From Roseiarcus sp963709185 (GTDB taxonomy: Bacteria > Pseudomonadota > Alphaproteobacteria > Rhizobiales > Beijerinckiaceae): a stretch of DNA of 64,000 nt. Location of the stretch: NCBI GenBank assembly GCA_963709185.1, contig CAVPVQ010000028.1:62001-126000 (forward strand), in the 5' to 3' direction. Under the pieces are notes generated by a model. It did not search any database. It had not been told where the DNA came from and worked only from the letters and a program-made list of their open reading frames with translations. A program made the translations under genes and the position numbers. Each line of letters begins with the position of its first letter. The first letter of the stretch is position 1. Shown here one piece after another: positions 18,980-26,884 of the stretch.

Positions 18980-20023
18980 GTGGGCGACCCGGTCCTGGTC
19001 GAAGTCACGCGGGGGTCGCGGGTCGAGAGCCGGCATTGCGGGGCGGTCGCCGTCTGCGACGTCGACGGGGGCGAGGTCTTCGCGCTCGGCGACATCTCGG
19101 CGCCGGTGTTCCCGCGCTCGGCGATCAAGGCGCTTCAGGCCCTGCCGCTCGTAGCCAGCGGCGCGGCGGATCGCTTCGGCCTGACGCCGGCCGAGATCGC
19201 GCTCGCCTGCGCTTCGCACTCGGGCGAGCCGGTCCACGCGGGGACGGCGCTCGGCATGCTGGAAAAATGCGGCCGGGGCGCGGCCGTCCTCGAATGCGGC
19301 GTCCACTGGCCGCTCGGCGTCGAGGCGGCGCGCGCGCTGGCGGCGCGCGGCGACAAGCCCACCGCCCTGCACAACAATTGTTCGGGCAAACACGCCGGCT
19401 TCGTCTGCCTGAGCTGCGCGATGAGGGTCGAGCCGTCGGGCTATGTCGGCCCCGATCATCCCGTGCAGCGCGAGGTCAAGGCGGCGATCGAGGACATCAC
19501 GAAAACCCGGCTCGGCGCCCGCGTGCGGGCGATCGACGGCTGTTCGATCCCGACCTATGCGACGCCGATCCGGGCGCTGGCGCAGGGCTTTGCGCGCTTT
19601 GGCGCCGGCCATGGCCTGTCGCCCGCCAAAGCGGCGGCGGCGCGGCGAATCCGCGAGGCGGTCGCCGCCCATCCCGCGATGGTCGCCGGCGAGGGACGCT
19701 TCGACACCCTCATCGCGCAGACGCTGGGGCTTCGCGCCTTCGTCAAGACCGGCGCCGAAGGGGTCTATTGTGCGGCCTTTCCGGAACTCGGGCTCGGCGT
19801 CGCGATCAAATGCGACGACGGCGCCGGGCGCGCCGCCGAGACCGCGATGGCGGCGCTGATCGCCCGCTTTCTGCCGTTGAGCGAAACGGAGCATGCGGCG
19901 CTCGCCGAACGGCTGGCCCCGACGCTCCGCAACTGGAACGGCGCGGTGGTCGGCCGGCTTCGCGCCAGCGCCGCGCTGACCCGTCAGGCGCCTAAAAGAA
20001 CCGCGCGCCGCGCCGGCGTTTGA
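18980..20023 (+). CDS. asparaginase (L-asparaginase II / rhizobial AnsA-type)
   Basis: A 347-aa protein of the rhizobial-type asparaginase family, unrelated to the enterobacterial type I/II enzymes. It carries the SxxK-type nucleophile motif in FPRSAIKALQALP and the conserved NNCSGKHAGF segment with the cysteine and lysine used for zinc binding in this family. The reaction is hydrolysis of asparagine to aspartate and ammonia. The GTG start lies right after the SDR gene. The stop codon is part of the 10-bp direct repeat that flanks the mobile element inserted immediately downstream; the coding region itself is intact. Confidence 0.85.
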   Translation: MGDPVLVEVTRGSRVESRHCGAVAVCDVDGGEVFALGDISAPVFPRSAIKALQALPLVASGAADRFGLTPAEIALACASHSGEPVHAGTALGMLEKCGRGAAVLECGVHWPLGVEAARALAARGDKPTALHNNCSGKHAGFVCLSCAMRVEPSGYVGPDHPVQREVKAAIEDITKTRLGARVRAIDGCSIPTYATPIRALAQGFARFGAGHGLSPAKAAAARRIREAVAAHPAMVAGEGRFDTLIAQTLGLRAFVKTGAEGVYCAAFPELGLGVAIKCDDGAGRAAETAMAALIARFLPLSETEHAALAERLAPTLRNWNGAVVGRLRASAALTRQAPKRTARRAGV

Positions 20024-20089
20024 GCAGTGGGTCAGTCTGAAATCTGACGCCCTTGACTTGACCTCGCCGACAACGGGCGGTTCCTGTAT

Positions 20090-20103
20090 GCTTCACGTGA
20101 AGC
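20090..20103. promoter_or_regulatory. 14-bp perfect palindrome, possible operator
   Basis: GCTTCACGTGAAGC is a perfect 14-bp palindrome ending 12 bp before the ATG of the small ORF at 20116. Its position next to the start suits a repressor site or an RNA hairpin that masks translation. No known regulator can be assigned. Confidence 0.4.
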
Positions 20104-20115
20104 AGAGGCCGACCC

Positions 20116-20361
20116 ATGAATGAGCCGCTTCTCAGAAGGAACGGCGCGGAAGCCGGCGCGGTCATTGTCGAGGACGATGACGGGCGGTGGCGCGCAAGCA
20201 TTAAGTTCTTTGATTTGGTCGCCCGCCGTGAACAAGTCAGCGGTCCAGAATTTTTTGCAACCCAAGCTCGGGCGAGAGAGTGGCTGATTCGTCGCGCCGC
20301 CCTTCACGGGTTTAGTGAAGCGGACTTGGATATCCAGATCGAGGGGCGCAGTGATGAGTGA
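20116..20361 (+). CDS. small hypothetical protein, cargo of mobile element
   Basis: An 81-aa protein with a charged, soluble sequence. It opens with a short strand-like stretch (GAVIVEDDDGRWRASIKFFDLV), then AREWLIRRAALHGFSEADLDIQ, a helix-strand pattern. The first part loosely recalls the HicB-type antitoxin fold, but no toxin follows and I do not assign it. It starts 12 bp after a palindrome and its stop overlaps the start of the next tiny ORF (20354) by 8 bp, suggesting a two-gene unit. It lies inside the inverted-repeat element and has lower GC than the chromosome genes. Confidence 0.5.
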   Translation: MNEPLLRRNGAEAGAVIVEDDDGRWRASIKFFDLVARREQVSGPEFFATQARAREWLIRRAALHGFSEADLDIQIEGRSDE

Positions 20362-20506
20362 CAACTTCACCTAAGCATCCCAAGCGCGCCGCGACACAAA
20401 CCAACTCGCGAAGCTGATGGTCGATATCCTGACCGGCGAGGTCGAGGATCTCGAGTGCACGTCCGAAGAGCGCGGCCCCTACAAAAAACAACTCTCATTG
20501 GCTTGA
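20354..20506 (+). pseudogene. remnant of a small DPNQLAK-type conserved protein
   Basis: An ATG at 20354 opens MSDNFT, followed by an in-frame TAA at 20372. The same frame then continues ASQARRDTNQLAKLMVDI, LTGEVEDLECTSEERG and a short tail to a TGA at 20504. The segment resembles the start of small proteins common in Hyphomicrobiales (pattern DPNQLAK-IVD-TGE-ED) which normally continue into a glycine/lysine-rich tail; that tail is absent here. It is read as a decayed copy carrying an internal stop and a C-terminal truncation. The family match is from memory of the pattern. Confidence 0.4.
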
Positions 20507-20553
20507 ATAACCTATCTTATGCCGCGCGCTCGGAGAGCCAATTTGGCTTCTAG

Positions 20554-21866
20554 CAGGCTGCTGAAAAACGATCTGGCTTCCGAGACGGTGGCATGATTCT
20601 GTTTTCGGGGTGAAGGGTCGCTGGATTGATTCGATGCGCGGGCAGGATCGGACGAGCGGGTCGCTGTTTTCCTACGTGGACCTCGATGCGCGGGTTCCCG
20701 CGAGCCACCCGTTGCGGGCGATGCGCGAGCTGGTGAACGCTTCGCTTGAAGCGCTCGATGGCGCGTTTGCGGCGCTTTACGAAGCGGGCGGCCGCCCCTC
20801 GATCGCGCCGGAGCGTCTGTTGCGCGCGAGCCTGTTGCAGTTCCTTTATTCGATCCGGTCAGAACGCCAGTTGGTCGAGCGGCTGGAGTTCGATCTTTTG
20901 TTTCGCTGGTTCGTCGGGCTGGGGATCGACGATCCGGTCTTCGACGCCTCGACGTTTTCGAAGAACCGCAACCGGCTGCTGACGAGCGAGATCGCGCAAG
21001 GGTTTCTGTCCGCGTTGCTGGCCCAGCCGCGGGTGAAGCGCCTGCTGAGCGCGGAGCATTTTTCGGTCGACGGCACGATGCTGAAGGCGTGGGCGTCGAT
21101 GAAGAGTTTCCGGGCCAACGGACGGCTCGGACGAACCGCCGGCGGCGGGGCGCAACGGCGAGCGGGACTTCAAGAAGACCAAGCGGTCGAACCGGACGCA
21201 CGCCTCGACGACCGACAAGGACGCGCGGCTCTATCGCAAGGGCGATGGCCAGGAAAGCCGGCTGGCCTATCTCGGCCACGCCTTGATGGAGAACCGCAAC
21301 GGCCTGGTGGTCGGCGCCGAAGCGACCCTTGCGACGGGCACGGCCGAACGCGACGCGGCGGCGCGGTTGACGCAGGCTCTGCCGAAGGGCGCGAGCTTGG
21401 GCGCGGACAAGAACTATGACGCCGAGGCTTTCGTCGAGGGCCTGAAGCAGCGCGGGATCGAGCCGCACGTCGCCATCAACGGGACGGTGAGCAAGCGGGG
21501 CGCCGTTCGCAAGACCGCCGTGCCGCCGCGGGTCGCCGCCAGCCTCGGCTACGCGATCAGCATGCGAAAGCGCAAACGGATCGAGGAAAGCTTCGGCTGG
21601 AGCAAAATCGTCGGCGGCCTCGCGCAACTGAAGGTGCGCGGGCTGGCCAAGGTCAAGGCGGTCTTCACTCTCGCTCTTGTCGCCTACAATCTCGTCCGCC
21701 TGCCAAAACTGTTGCAGGCGACGGGCGAAGTGCGCGTCGCGGCGGGGTGATCGATGAAAATGATCGAAAACCTAGTCCCCTGGTCGCCGCTCGCGCCGCC
21801 CAAACGGCAAAAAATCGCCCCCTCGACCGTCAACCGCGGTCACGCGCCAAGTTTTTCAGCAGCCTG
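20554..21866 (+). mobile_element. IS5-family insertion sequence, copy 1
   Basis: The ends carry the 15-bp inverted repeat CAGGCTGCTGAAAAA, and the 4-bp target duplication CTAG is present on both sides (20550-20553, 21867-21870), as is typical of IS5. Length is 1313 bp, one base longer than copy 2. The extra A in GCCAACGG near 21117 breaks the transposase frame. Its right CTAG contains the TA that borders the IS630 element, so the two abut directly. Confidence 0.9.
20634..21750 (+). pseudogene. IS5-family transposase, frameshifted (copy 1)
   Basis: The frame from ATG 20634 encodes the N-terminal half (FSYVDLDARVPASHPLRAM, then the first catalytic aspartate in HFSVDGTMLKAWAS). After SFRAN it is thrown off by one inserted A relative to copy 2. 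The C-terminal half (second aspartate in LGADKNYDAEAF, then the glutamate region RIEESFGWSKIVGG) follows in the other frame to 21750. The inserted base lies in a short A run, so it could be a true mutation or an error. Otherwise the protein is nearly identical to copy 2. Confidence 0.85.
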
Positions 21867-21869
21867 CTA

Positions 21870-22930
21870 GAGCATTGCCCGCCTAAGATGGGGCATATCC
21901 GGCCTCGGCGAAGTAGTTTGCGCAAGCTTGCGGGGTGATTTCGTCGAGGCATTGGCCGATGCGGTCCCAGAGGGCCGGGACGGTTCGCTCGGCGGCCTTT
22001 CGCAGATGCGACTTGAGTTGGGAAAAGGCCATTTCGATCGGGTTCAGATCGGGTGAGTAGGCCGGCAACAAGCGCATTTCGGCTCCGGCGGCGGCGATCA
22101 GTTCGCGTACGCCCGCGACCTTGTGGGCGGGCAGGTTGTCCATCACCACGATCTCGTCGGGCCGCAGGGTGGGGACGAGTATTTTTTCGACGTAGACCAG
22201 GAAGGCCTCGCCGTTCATGGGACCGTCCAGAACGAAGGGCGCGACCAGCCCGTCGCGACGCAGGCCGGCGGTGAAGGTGGTGGTCTTCCAGTGTCCGAAG
22301 GGCGCCTTGGCCAACAGCCGTTGGCCGCGCCGGCATCGCCCGCGCCGGCGGACCATTTTGGTGGAAGCGCCCGTCTCGTCGATGAACACCAGCTTGTCGG
22401 GGTCCAAGTTCGCCTGGCTCGCCTTCCAGGCTTCACGCGCTTGCGCCACGTCGGGTCGGTCCTGCTCGGCGGCGTGCAGAGTTTTTTTTGAAGCTGAGCC
22501 CATGCCGGTGGACGAAGCGATCGATCGCGCTGGTGGAGGTGGTCAGGCCCCGTTCCGTCCGGAGGCGCTGCGTCAGCTCGGCCAAGCTCAAATCGGGCTC
22601 CGCTTCGATCAGCGCCAACAACCAAGCCGCGTGCGCCTCCAGCGGCGAGCGGCTCTTGCCCGCCCGCGGCGCAGGAGCGGCGCTGCCCGTCTCGTCGAGC
22701 CGCTTCTTCCAGCGGATCGCCGAGGACGCTCCCACCTTGAAGCGAAGAGCCGCGCCGCGACGCGAACTCCCCTCCGCCACTTCCTCCAACACACGTCGGC
22801 GAAACTCTTCCGAATACGGCCGACCGACCATCGGAGCCTCCCGAATCAGAGGCTCAATCGACTCATATTTCGCCCGCGAACGGAATCCCCGCCGCCATCA
22901 CAATCAATTCATCAATGCCGGGATGTGCTC
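21870..22930 (-). mobile_element. IS630-family insertion sequence
   Basis: The ends are imperfect inverted repeats (GAGCATTGCCCGCC at the left; GAGCACATCCCGGC at the right when reverse-complemented) and each is bordered by TA, the usual IS630 target duplication. Both flanking TA dinucleotides lie within the CTAG duplications of the two IS5 copies. The order of insertion was therefore IS630 first, then IS5 at CTAG sites formed at its junctions, or a transposition of the whole stack. Confidence 0.8.
21883..22831 (-). pseudogene. IS630-family transposase in two frames (orfA/orfB)
   Basis: The upstream frame (22831 to 22433) encodes the helix-turn-helix part (YSEEFRRRVLEEVAEGSS, SAIRWKKRLDETG, then a second HTH). 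The downstream frame (to 21883) has the DDE domain, with VFIDETGAST, VVMDNLPAHKV and the glutamate in YSPDLNPIEMAFSQLK. They meet at a run of eight A residues (22482-22489, minus strand). With seven A the protein reads through as LSFKKTLHAAEQ. Known IS630 members may use slippage on such runs. Here the run could instead be a simple +1 mutation or a homopolymer read error. Confidence 0.75.
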
Positions 22931-22933
22931 TAG

Positions 22934-24245
22934 CAGGCTGCTGAAAAATGGTCTGGCTTCGGAGGCGCTGGCGTGATTCTGTTTTCGGGCAGAAGGGTTG
23001 GTGGATTGATTCGATGCGCGGGCAGGATCGGACGAGCGGGTCGCTGTTTTCCTACGTGGACCTCGATGCGCGGGTTCCCGCGAGCCACCCGTTGCGGGCG
23101 ATGCGCGAGCTGGTGAACGCTTCGCTTGAAGCGCTCGATGGGGCGTTTGCGGCGCTTTACGAAGCGGGCGGCCGCCCCTCGATCGCGCCGGAGCGTCTGT
23201 TGCGCGCGAGCCTGTTGCAGTTCCTTTATTCGATCCGGTCAGAACGCCAGTTGGTCGAGCGGCTGGAGTTCGATCTTTTGTTTCGCTGGTTCGTCGGGCT
23301 GGGGATCGACGATCCGGTCTTCGACGCCTCGACGTTTTCGAAGAACCGCGACCGGTTGCTGACGAGCGAGATCGCGCAAGGGTTTCTGTCCGCATTGCTG
23401 GCCCAGCCGCGGGTGAAGCGCCTGCTGAGCGCGGAGCATTTTTCGGTCGACGGCACGATGCTGAAGGCGTGGGCGTCGATGAAGAGTTTCCGGGCCACGG
23501 ACGGCTCGGACGAACCGCCGGCGGCGGGGCGCAACGGCGAGCGGGACTTCAAGAAGACCAAGCGATCGAACCGGACGCACGCCTCGACGACCGACAAGGA
23601 CGCGCGGCTCTATCGCAAGGGCGATGGCCAGGAAAGCCGGCTGGCCTATCTCGGCCACGCCTTGATGGAGAACCGCAACGGCCTGGTGGTCGGCGCCGAA
23701 GCGACCCTTGCGACGGGCACGGCCGAACGCGACGCGGCGGCGCGGTTGACGCAGGCTCTGCCGAAGGGCGCGAGCTTGGGCGCGGACAAGAACTATGACG
23801 CCGAGGCTTTCGTCGAGGGCCTGAAGCAGCGCGGGATCGAGCCGCACGTCGCCATCAACGGGACGGTGAGCAAGCGGGGCGCCGTTCGCAAGACCGCCGT
23901 GCCGCCGCGGGTCGCCGCCAGCCTCGGCTACGCGATCAGCATGCGAAAGCGCAAACGGATCGAGGAAAGCTTCGGCTGGAGCAAAATCGTCGGCGGCCTC
24001 GCGCAACTGAAGGTGCGCGGGCTGGCCAAGGTCAAGGCGGTCTTCACTCTCGCTCTTGTCGCCTACAATCTCGTCCGCCTGCCAAAACTGTTGCAGGCGA
24101 CGGGCGAAGTGCGCGTCGCGGCGGGGTGATCGGCAAAAATGATCGAAGACCTTGCCCCCCGTTCGCCGTTCGCGCCGCCCAAACGGCAAAAAATCGCCCC
24201 CTCGACCGTCAACCGCGGTCACGCGCCAAGTTTTTCAGCAGCCTG
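22934..24245 (+). mobile_element. IS5-family insertion sequence, copy 2
   Basis: A 1312-bp element with the same 15-bp inverted repeat CAGGCTGCTGAAAAA and CTAG on each side (22930-22933, 24246-24249). The transposase is uninterrupted, so this is the potentially active copy. The internal 1.1 kb is almost identical to copy 1, but the first 80 bp and a stretch just after the stop codon differ at many positions. Confidence 0.9.
23014..24129 (+). CDS. IS5-family transposase (intact copy)
   Basis: A 371-aa DDE transposase with the N-terminal DUF772-type domain (ASHPLRAMRELVNASLEAL, RPSIAPERLLRASLLQFLY), the first aspartate in HFSVDGTMLKAWA, the second in LGADKNYDAEAFVEG and the glutamate region with RKRIEESFGWSK. 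The start ATG 23014 gives MRGQDRTSG, where similarity begins; the frame is open further back. It catalyses cut-and-paste style movement of its own 1.3-kb element and may act on copy 1, whose transposase is broken. Confidence 0.88.
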   Translation: MRGQDRTSGSLFSYVDLDARVPASHPLRAMRELVNASLEALDGAFAALYEAGGRPSIAPERLLRASLLQFLYSIRSERQLVERLEFDLLFRWFVGLGIDDPVFDASTFSKNRDRLLTSEIAQGFLSALLAQPRVKRLLSAEHFSVDGTMLKAWASMKSFRATDGSDEPPAAGRNGERDFKKTKRSNRTHASTTDKDARLYRKGDGQESRLAYLGHALMENRNGLVVGAEATLATGTAERDAAARLTQALPKGASLGADKNYDAEAFVEGLKQRGIEPHVAINGTVSKRGAVRKTAVPPRVAASLGYAISMRKRKRIEESFGWSKIVGGLAQLKVRGLAKVKAVFTLALVAYNLVRLPKLLQATGEVRVAAG

Positions 24246-24260
24246 CTAGGAGGGGTCGGT

Positions 24261-24581
24261 ATGGAAATTACCCTTGGGCTGATCGCTATCGGCGCATTAG
24301 TTTATTATTTTGTCGTCTTCCGGAAGGCCGCCAACTGGAATGCCGACCCCAGGCAGCAGCAAATAGCGAGAATGCTCATCCATGCGGCGGAAACGCAGAG
24401 CGCTCGGGAAGAGGTCGAAATTATGAACTTCATGATCGATCAAGGCTGGCGTAAGTCGGAGATAAAAAACCGAATTGTCCACGCCGTCTCGATCACAAAA
24501 GTGTCATCAATCCCTTCCGTACATGCCGCAGTAAGGGACGCTGGATTTCGAATCCACAGCACCATCGATCAAGCCCTTTGA
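24261..24581 (+). CDS. small membrane-anchored hypothetical protein
   Basis: A 106-aa protein with one N-terminal transmembrane helix (ITLGLIAIGALVYYFVVF) followed by a soluble domain with a helical, charged middle (ARMLIHAAETQSAREEVEIM). I do not recognise a family. ATG 24261 has the strong ribosome site AGGAGGGG, formed across the right CTAG of IS5 copy 2; removing the IS stack restores the leader TTCTAGGAGGGG. The IS stack therefore sits in its 5' untranslated region and separates it from its original promoter. It is the second cargo gene of the outer element. Confidence 0.5.
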   Translation: MEITLGLIAIGALVYYFVVFRKAANWNADPRQQQIARMLIHAAETQSAREEVEIMNFMIDQGWRKSEIKNRIVHAVSITKVSSIPSVHAAVRDAGFRIHSTIDQAL

Positions 24582-24681
24582 AGCTCTTCGTCGATCTCGG
24601 ATTTCAGACTGACCCACTACCGGCGTTTGAGGTTGGCGGCGCAAGCGGCTAGAAAGCGCCGCGCATGCGATGAGGGAGCCC

Positions 24682-25578
24682 ATGACCGAGACGCCCAAGG
24701 CCAGCCCGCAGGAACAATCCGAAATCCTGATGCAGGCGCTGCCGCACATGCTGCGCTACGACGATGCGATCATCGTCGTGAAATACGGCGGCCACGCGAT
24801 GGGCGACGAGGCCAAGGCGCGCGATTTTGCGCGCGACATGGTGTTGCTCGAACAATCCGGCGTCAATCCGGTGGTCGTTCACGGCGGCGGCCCGCAGATC
24901 GGCGCGATGCTCGAAAAGCTCGGCATCGCCTCGCGCTTCTCCGGCGGCCTGCGGATCACCGACAAGGCGACGGTCGAAATCGTCGAAATGGTGCTGGCCG
25001 GCGCCATCAACAAGCAGATCGTCGGCACGATCAACGCGCAGGGCGGCCGGGCGATCGGCCTGTGCGGCAAGGACGGCAATATGGTGACGGCGCGCAAGGT
25101 GACGCACCATGCTGGCGCCAACGGCGCGGACGTCGAGGATGTCGTCGATCTTGGATTTGTCGGCGAGCCCGCGCACGTCGACACCACCGTGCTCGAACAG
25201 ATTCTCGGGCGCGAGCTGATCCCGGTCCTTGCGCCGGTCGCCCAGGGCGCGGACGGCGAGACCTACAATGTCAACGCCGACACGTTCGCCGGCGCGATCG
25301 CCGGCGCGCTGGGCGCCAAGCGCCTGCTGCTGCTGACCGACGTCCCCGGCGTGCTCGACAAGAACAAGAATCTGATCAAGGAGCTGAAGGTCGACGAAAT
25401 TCGCGGGCTGATCGCCGACGGGACGATCACCGGCGGCATGATCCCCAAGGTCGAGACCTGCATCTACGCGCTGGAGCGGGGGGTCGAGGGCGTCGTCATT
25501 CTCGACGGCAAGATCCCGCACGCCGTGCTGATCGAACTGCTGACCGACTATGGCGCGGGCACGCTGATCACACGGTAG
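24682..25578 (+). CDS. argB: acetylglutamate kinase
   Basis: A 298-aa amino-acid kinase performing the second step of arginine synthesis, ATP-dependent phosphorylation of N-acetylglutamate. Substrate and nucleotide motifs include VVKYGGHAMG near the N-terminus, VHGGGPQIGAMLEKLG and the C-terminal GGMIPKVETCIYALE with a following DGKIPHAVLIELL. ATG 24682 has AGGGAG about seven bases upstream and was preferred to the in-frame ATG 12 bp earlier. The next gene (tsaB) is 91 bp away. The mobile element ends only about 60 bp upstream and may have changed its promoter. Confidence 0.93.
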   Translation: MTETPKASPQEQSEILMQALPHMLRYDDAIIVVKYGGHAMGDEAKARDFARDMVLLEQSGVNPVVVHGGGPQIGAMLEKLGIASRFSGGLRITDKATVEIVEMVLAGAINKQIVGTINAQGGRAIGLCGKDGNMVTARKVTHHAGANGADVEDVVDLGFVGEPAHVDTTVLEQILGRELIPVLAPVAQGADGETYNVNADTFAGAIAGALGAKRLLLLTDVPGVLDKNKNLIKELKVDEIRGLIADGTITGGMIPKVETCIYALERGVEGVVILDGKIPHAVLIELLTDYGAGTLITR

Positions 25579-25669
25579 AGGCGCGCGGGAGCGGATTTTC
25601 GCCTTTTGGCGACAATCCCCTGACGTCGCGGGCTATCCGGCGCGCGGCGCCTTTGATAACAACCGTCGA

Positions 25670-26361
25670 ATGCGAATTCTGGCGATCGACGCTTCCTGCG
25701 GAGCGGTGTCGGGCGGCGTCCTCGACAGCGGGGCGGCGGAGGCGATTGCGCAGCGCAGCGAGCCGATGGCGCGCGGCCATGCCGAGGCGCTGGCGCCCCT
25801 GCTGGAGCGGCTGATGGAGAACGTCGAGGGCGGCTTTGCGAGCCTCGACCGCATCGCCGCGACGGTCGGGCCGGGTTCGTTCACCGGCATTCGCATCGGC
25901 CTCGCCACCGCGCGGGCGATCGGCCTGGCGCTCGACATTCCGGTGATCGGCGTCTCGACGCTGGTCGCCTTCGCCGGGCCGCTGCTGTTTGATGAGCCCG
26001 GCCCCGGCATCATCGCTTCGGTGATCGATGCGCGGCACGGCCGTGTTTATTTTCAATTGTTCGAGCCGACCGGGCGGCCGCTGATTCCCCCCGGCTCGAG
26101 GGCTTGCGCGAAGCGGTGCGGGCGATCGGCGCCGGGCCGGTGCGCATGGCCGGCGACGGCGCCCGGCTGCTCGCCGTGGAGGCGGCGCGGGCCGGCTTCG
26201 ATGTCGAGTTGACGGGCGGCGCGGCCTTTCCCGATATTCTCGCCGTCGCGCGGGTCGGGCTGGCCGCCGATCCCCGCGATTGCCCGCCGCGCCCGCTCTA
26301 TCTCAAGCCGCCGGACGCCCAGCCGGCGGTTGGCGCGAGCCTCGCGCGCGCCAGTCCCTGA
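25670..26361 (+). pseudogene. tsaB: tRNA threonylcarbamoyladenosine biosynthesis protein TsaB, frameshifted
   Basis: The first frame from ATG 25670 shows the TsaB ASKHA fold (MRILAIDASCGAVSGGV, DRIAATVGPGSFTGIRIGLA). At about 26089 a run of six C residues stands where seven would keep the frame. The rest (EGLREAVRAIGAGP, PRPLYLKPPDAQP) continues in the next frame to TGA 26361. TsaB joins TsaD and TsaE in making the universal t6A37 tRNA modification and is usually essential, so a homopolymer error is the likeliest cause. rimI follows 12 bp downstream, the common order. Confidence 0.88.
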
Positions 26362-26373
26362 CCCCCGCCGCTC

Positions 26374-26856
26374 ATGCTGCTTCCGTTCCGAAAGTCCAGC
26401 CGACCGGTTCTGCGCCCCCTGCAGAGCGACAAGGCCGAACAATGCGCGGCCCTTCATGCGGCCTCGTTCGCCCACGCCTGGTCGACCGTCGAATTCGAAG
26501 CGTTGCTGTCGAGCAAGACGACGATCGGCGCCGCCGCCGTCGACGCGGCGAGCGACGAACTGCGCGGCTTCGCGCTGTCGCGGATCGCCGCCGACGAAGC
26601 GGAGATTCTGACCATCGCGGTGCACGCCGCGTTTCGCAATCGAGGGATCGGGCGCGCCCTGATGACGGATATTCTCGCGCGCCTGTCGGCGGCGCATGTG
26701 CAATCGCTGTTTCTCGAAGTCGAGAGCGCCAACCGGCCGGCGATCGCCCTCTATGCCCGCCTGGGGTTTCGGGAGGTCGGGCGGCGGAGCGGCTACTACC
26801 GCAAGTCGGACGGCGCGACGGAAGCGGCGCTTGTGCTAAGGAAAGACTTGGCGTGA
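26374..26856 (+). CDS. rimI: ribosomal protein S18-alanine N-acetyltransferase
   Basis: A 160-aa GNAT acetyltransferase. The acetyl-CoA binding loop is RNRGIGRALM (preceded by ILTIAVHAAF), and the C-terminal segment SANRPAIALYARLGFREVGRRSGYY is characteristic of RimI. Its place directly after tsaB is the standard linkage in proteobacteria. It acetylates the N-terminal alanine of S18; RimI homologues can also act on other proteins. The acyltransferase gene begins 28 bp later. Confidence 0.87.
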   Translation: MLLPFRKSSRPVLRPLQSDKAEQCAALHAASFAHAWSTVEFEALLSSKTTIGAAAVDAASDELRGFALSRIAADEAEILTIAVHAAFRNRGIGRALMTDILARLSAAHVQSLFLEVESANRPAIALYARLGFREVGRRSGYYRKSDGATEAALVLRKDLA

Positions 26857-26884
26857 GCGCGAGCGGTCGATCGGGGCGCCGGTC

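Larger units (their letters stand above)
20024..24620. mobile_element. non-autonomous element with terminal inverted repeats, invaded by IS5 and IS630 copies
   Basis: The left end reads G-C then AGTGGGTCAGTCTGAAATC. The right end, reverse-complemented, reads G-T followed by the same 19 bases. A few further bases match with one mismatch, giving a terminal inverted repeat of about 24 bp with two mismatches. The 10-bp sequence CGGCGTTTGA lies directly outside both ends (20014-20023 and 24621-24630), as expected for target duplication. The only transposases inside belong to nested IS copies with their own ends. Without these (about 3.7 kb) a core of about 0.9 kb remains, with small ORFs at 20116, 20354 and 24261. 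It is therefore probably mobilised in trans. Confidence 0.7.

Noticed and set aside
17201..19894. Very long open frame on the minus strand (about 897 codons) across the transporter, SDR and asparaginase genes
   Set aside because: Composition is R/A/D-rich with no domain pattern, and it is antisense to well-recognised genes. It is a by-product of high GC content.
24538..24560. GGATTTCGAATCC resembling a tRNA T-loop, as possible tRNA or attachment site
   Set aside because: No acceptor, D or anticodon stems fit around it, and it lies within the 106-aa ORF. No tRNA genes were seen in the window.
26083..26092. Phase variation of tsaB through its C-run
   Set aside because: The run is short (six C) and tsaB is normally essential; an indel error is simpler given the other breaks.
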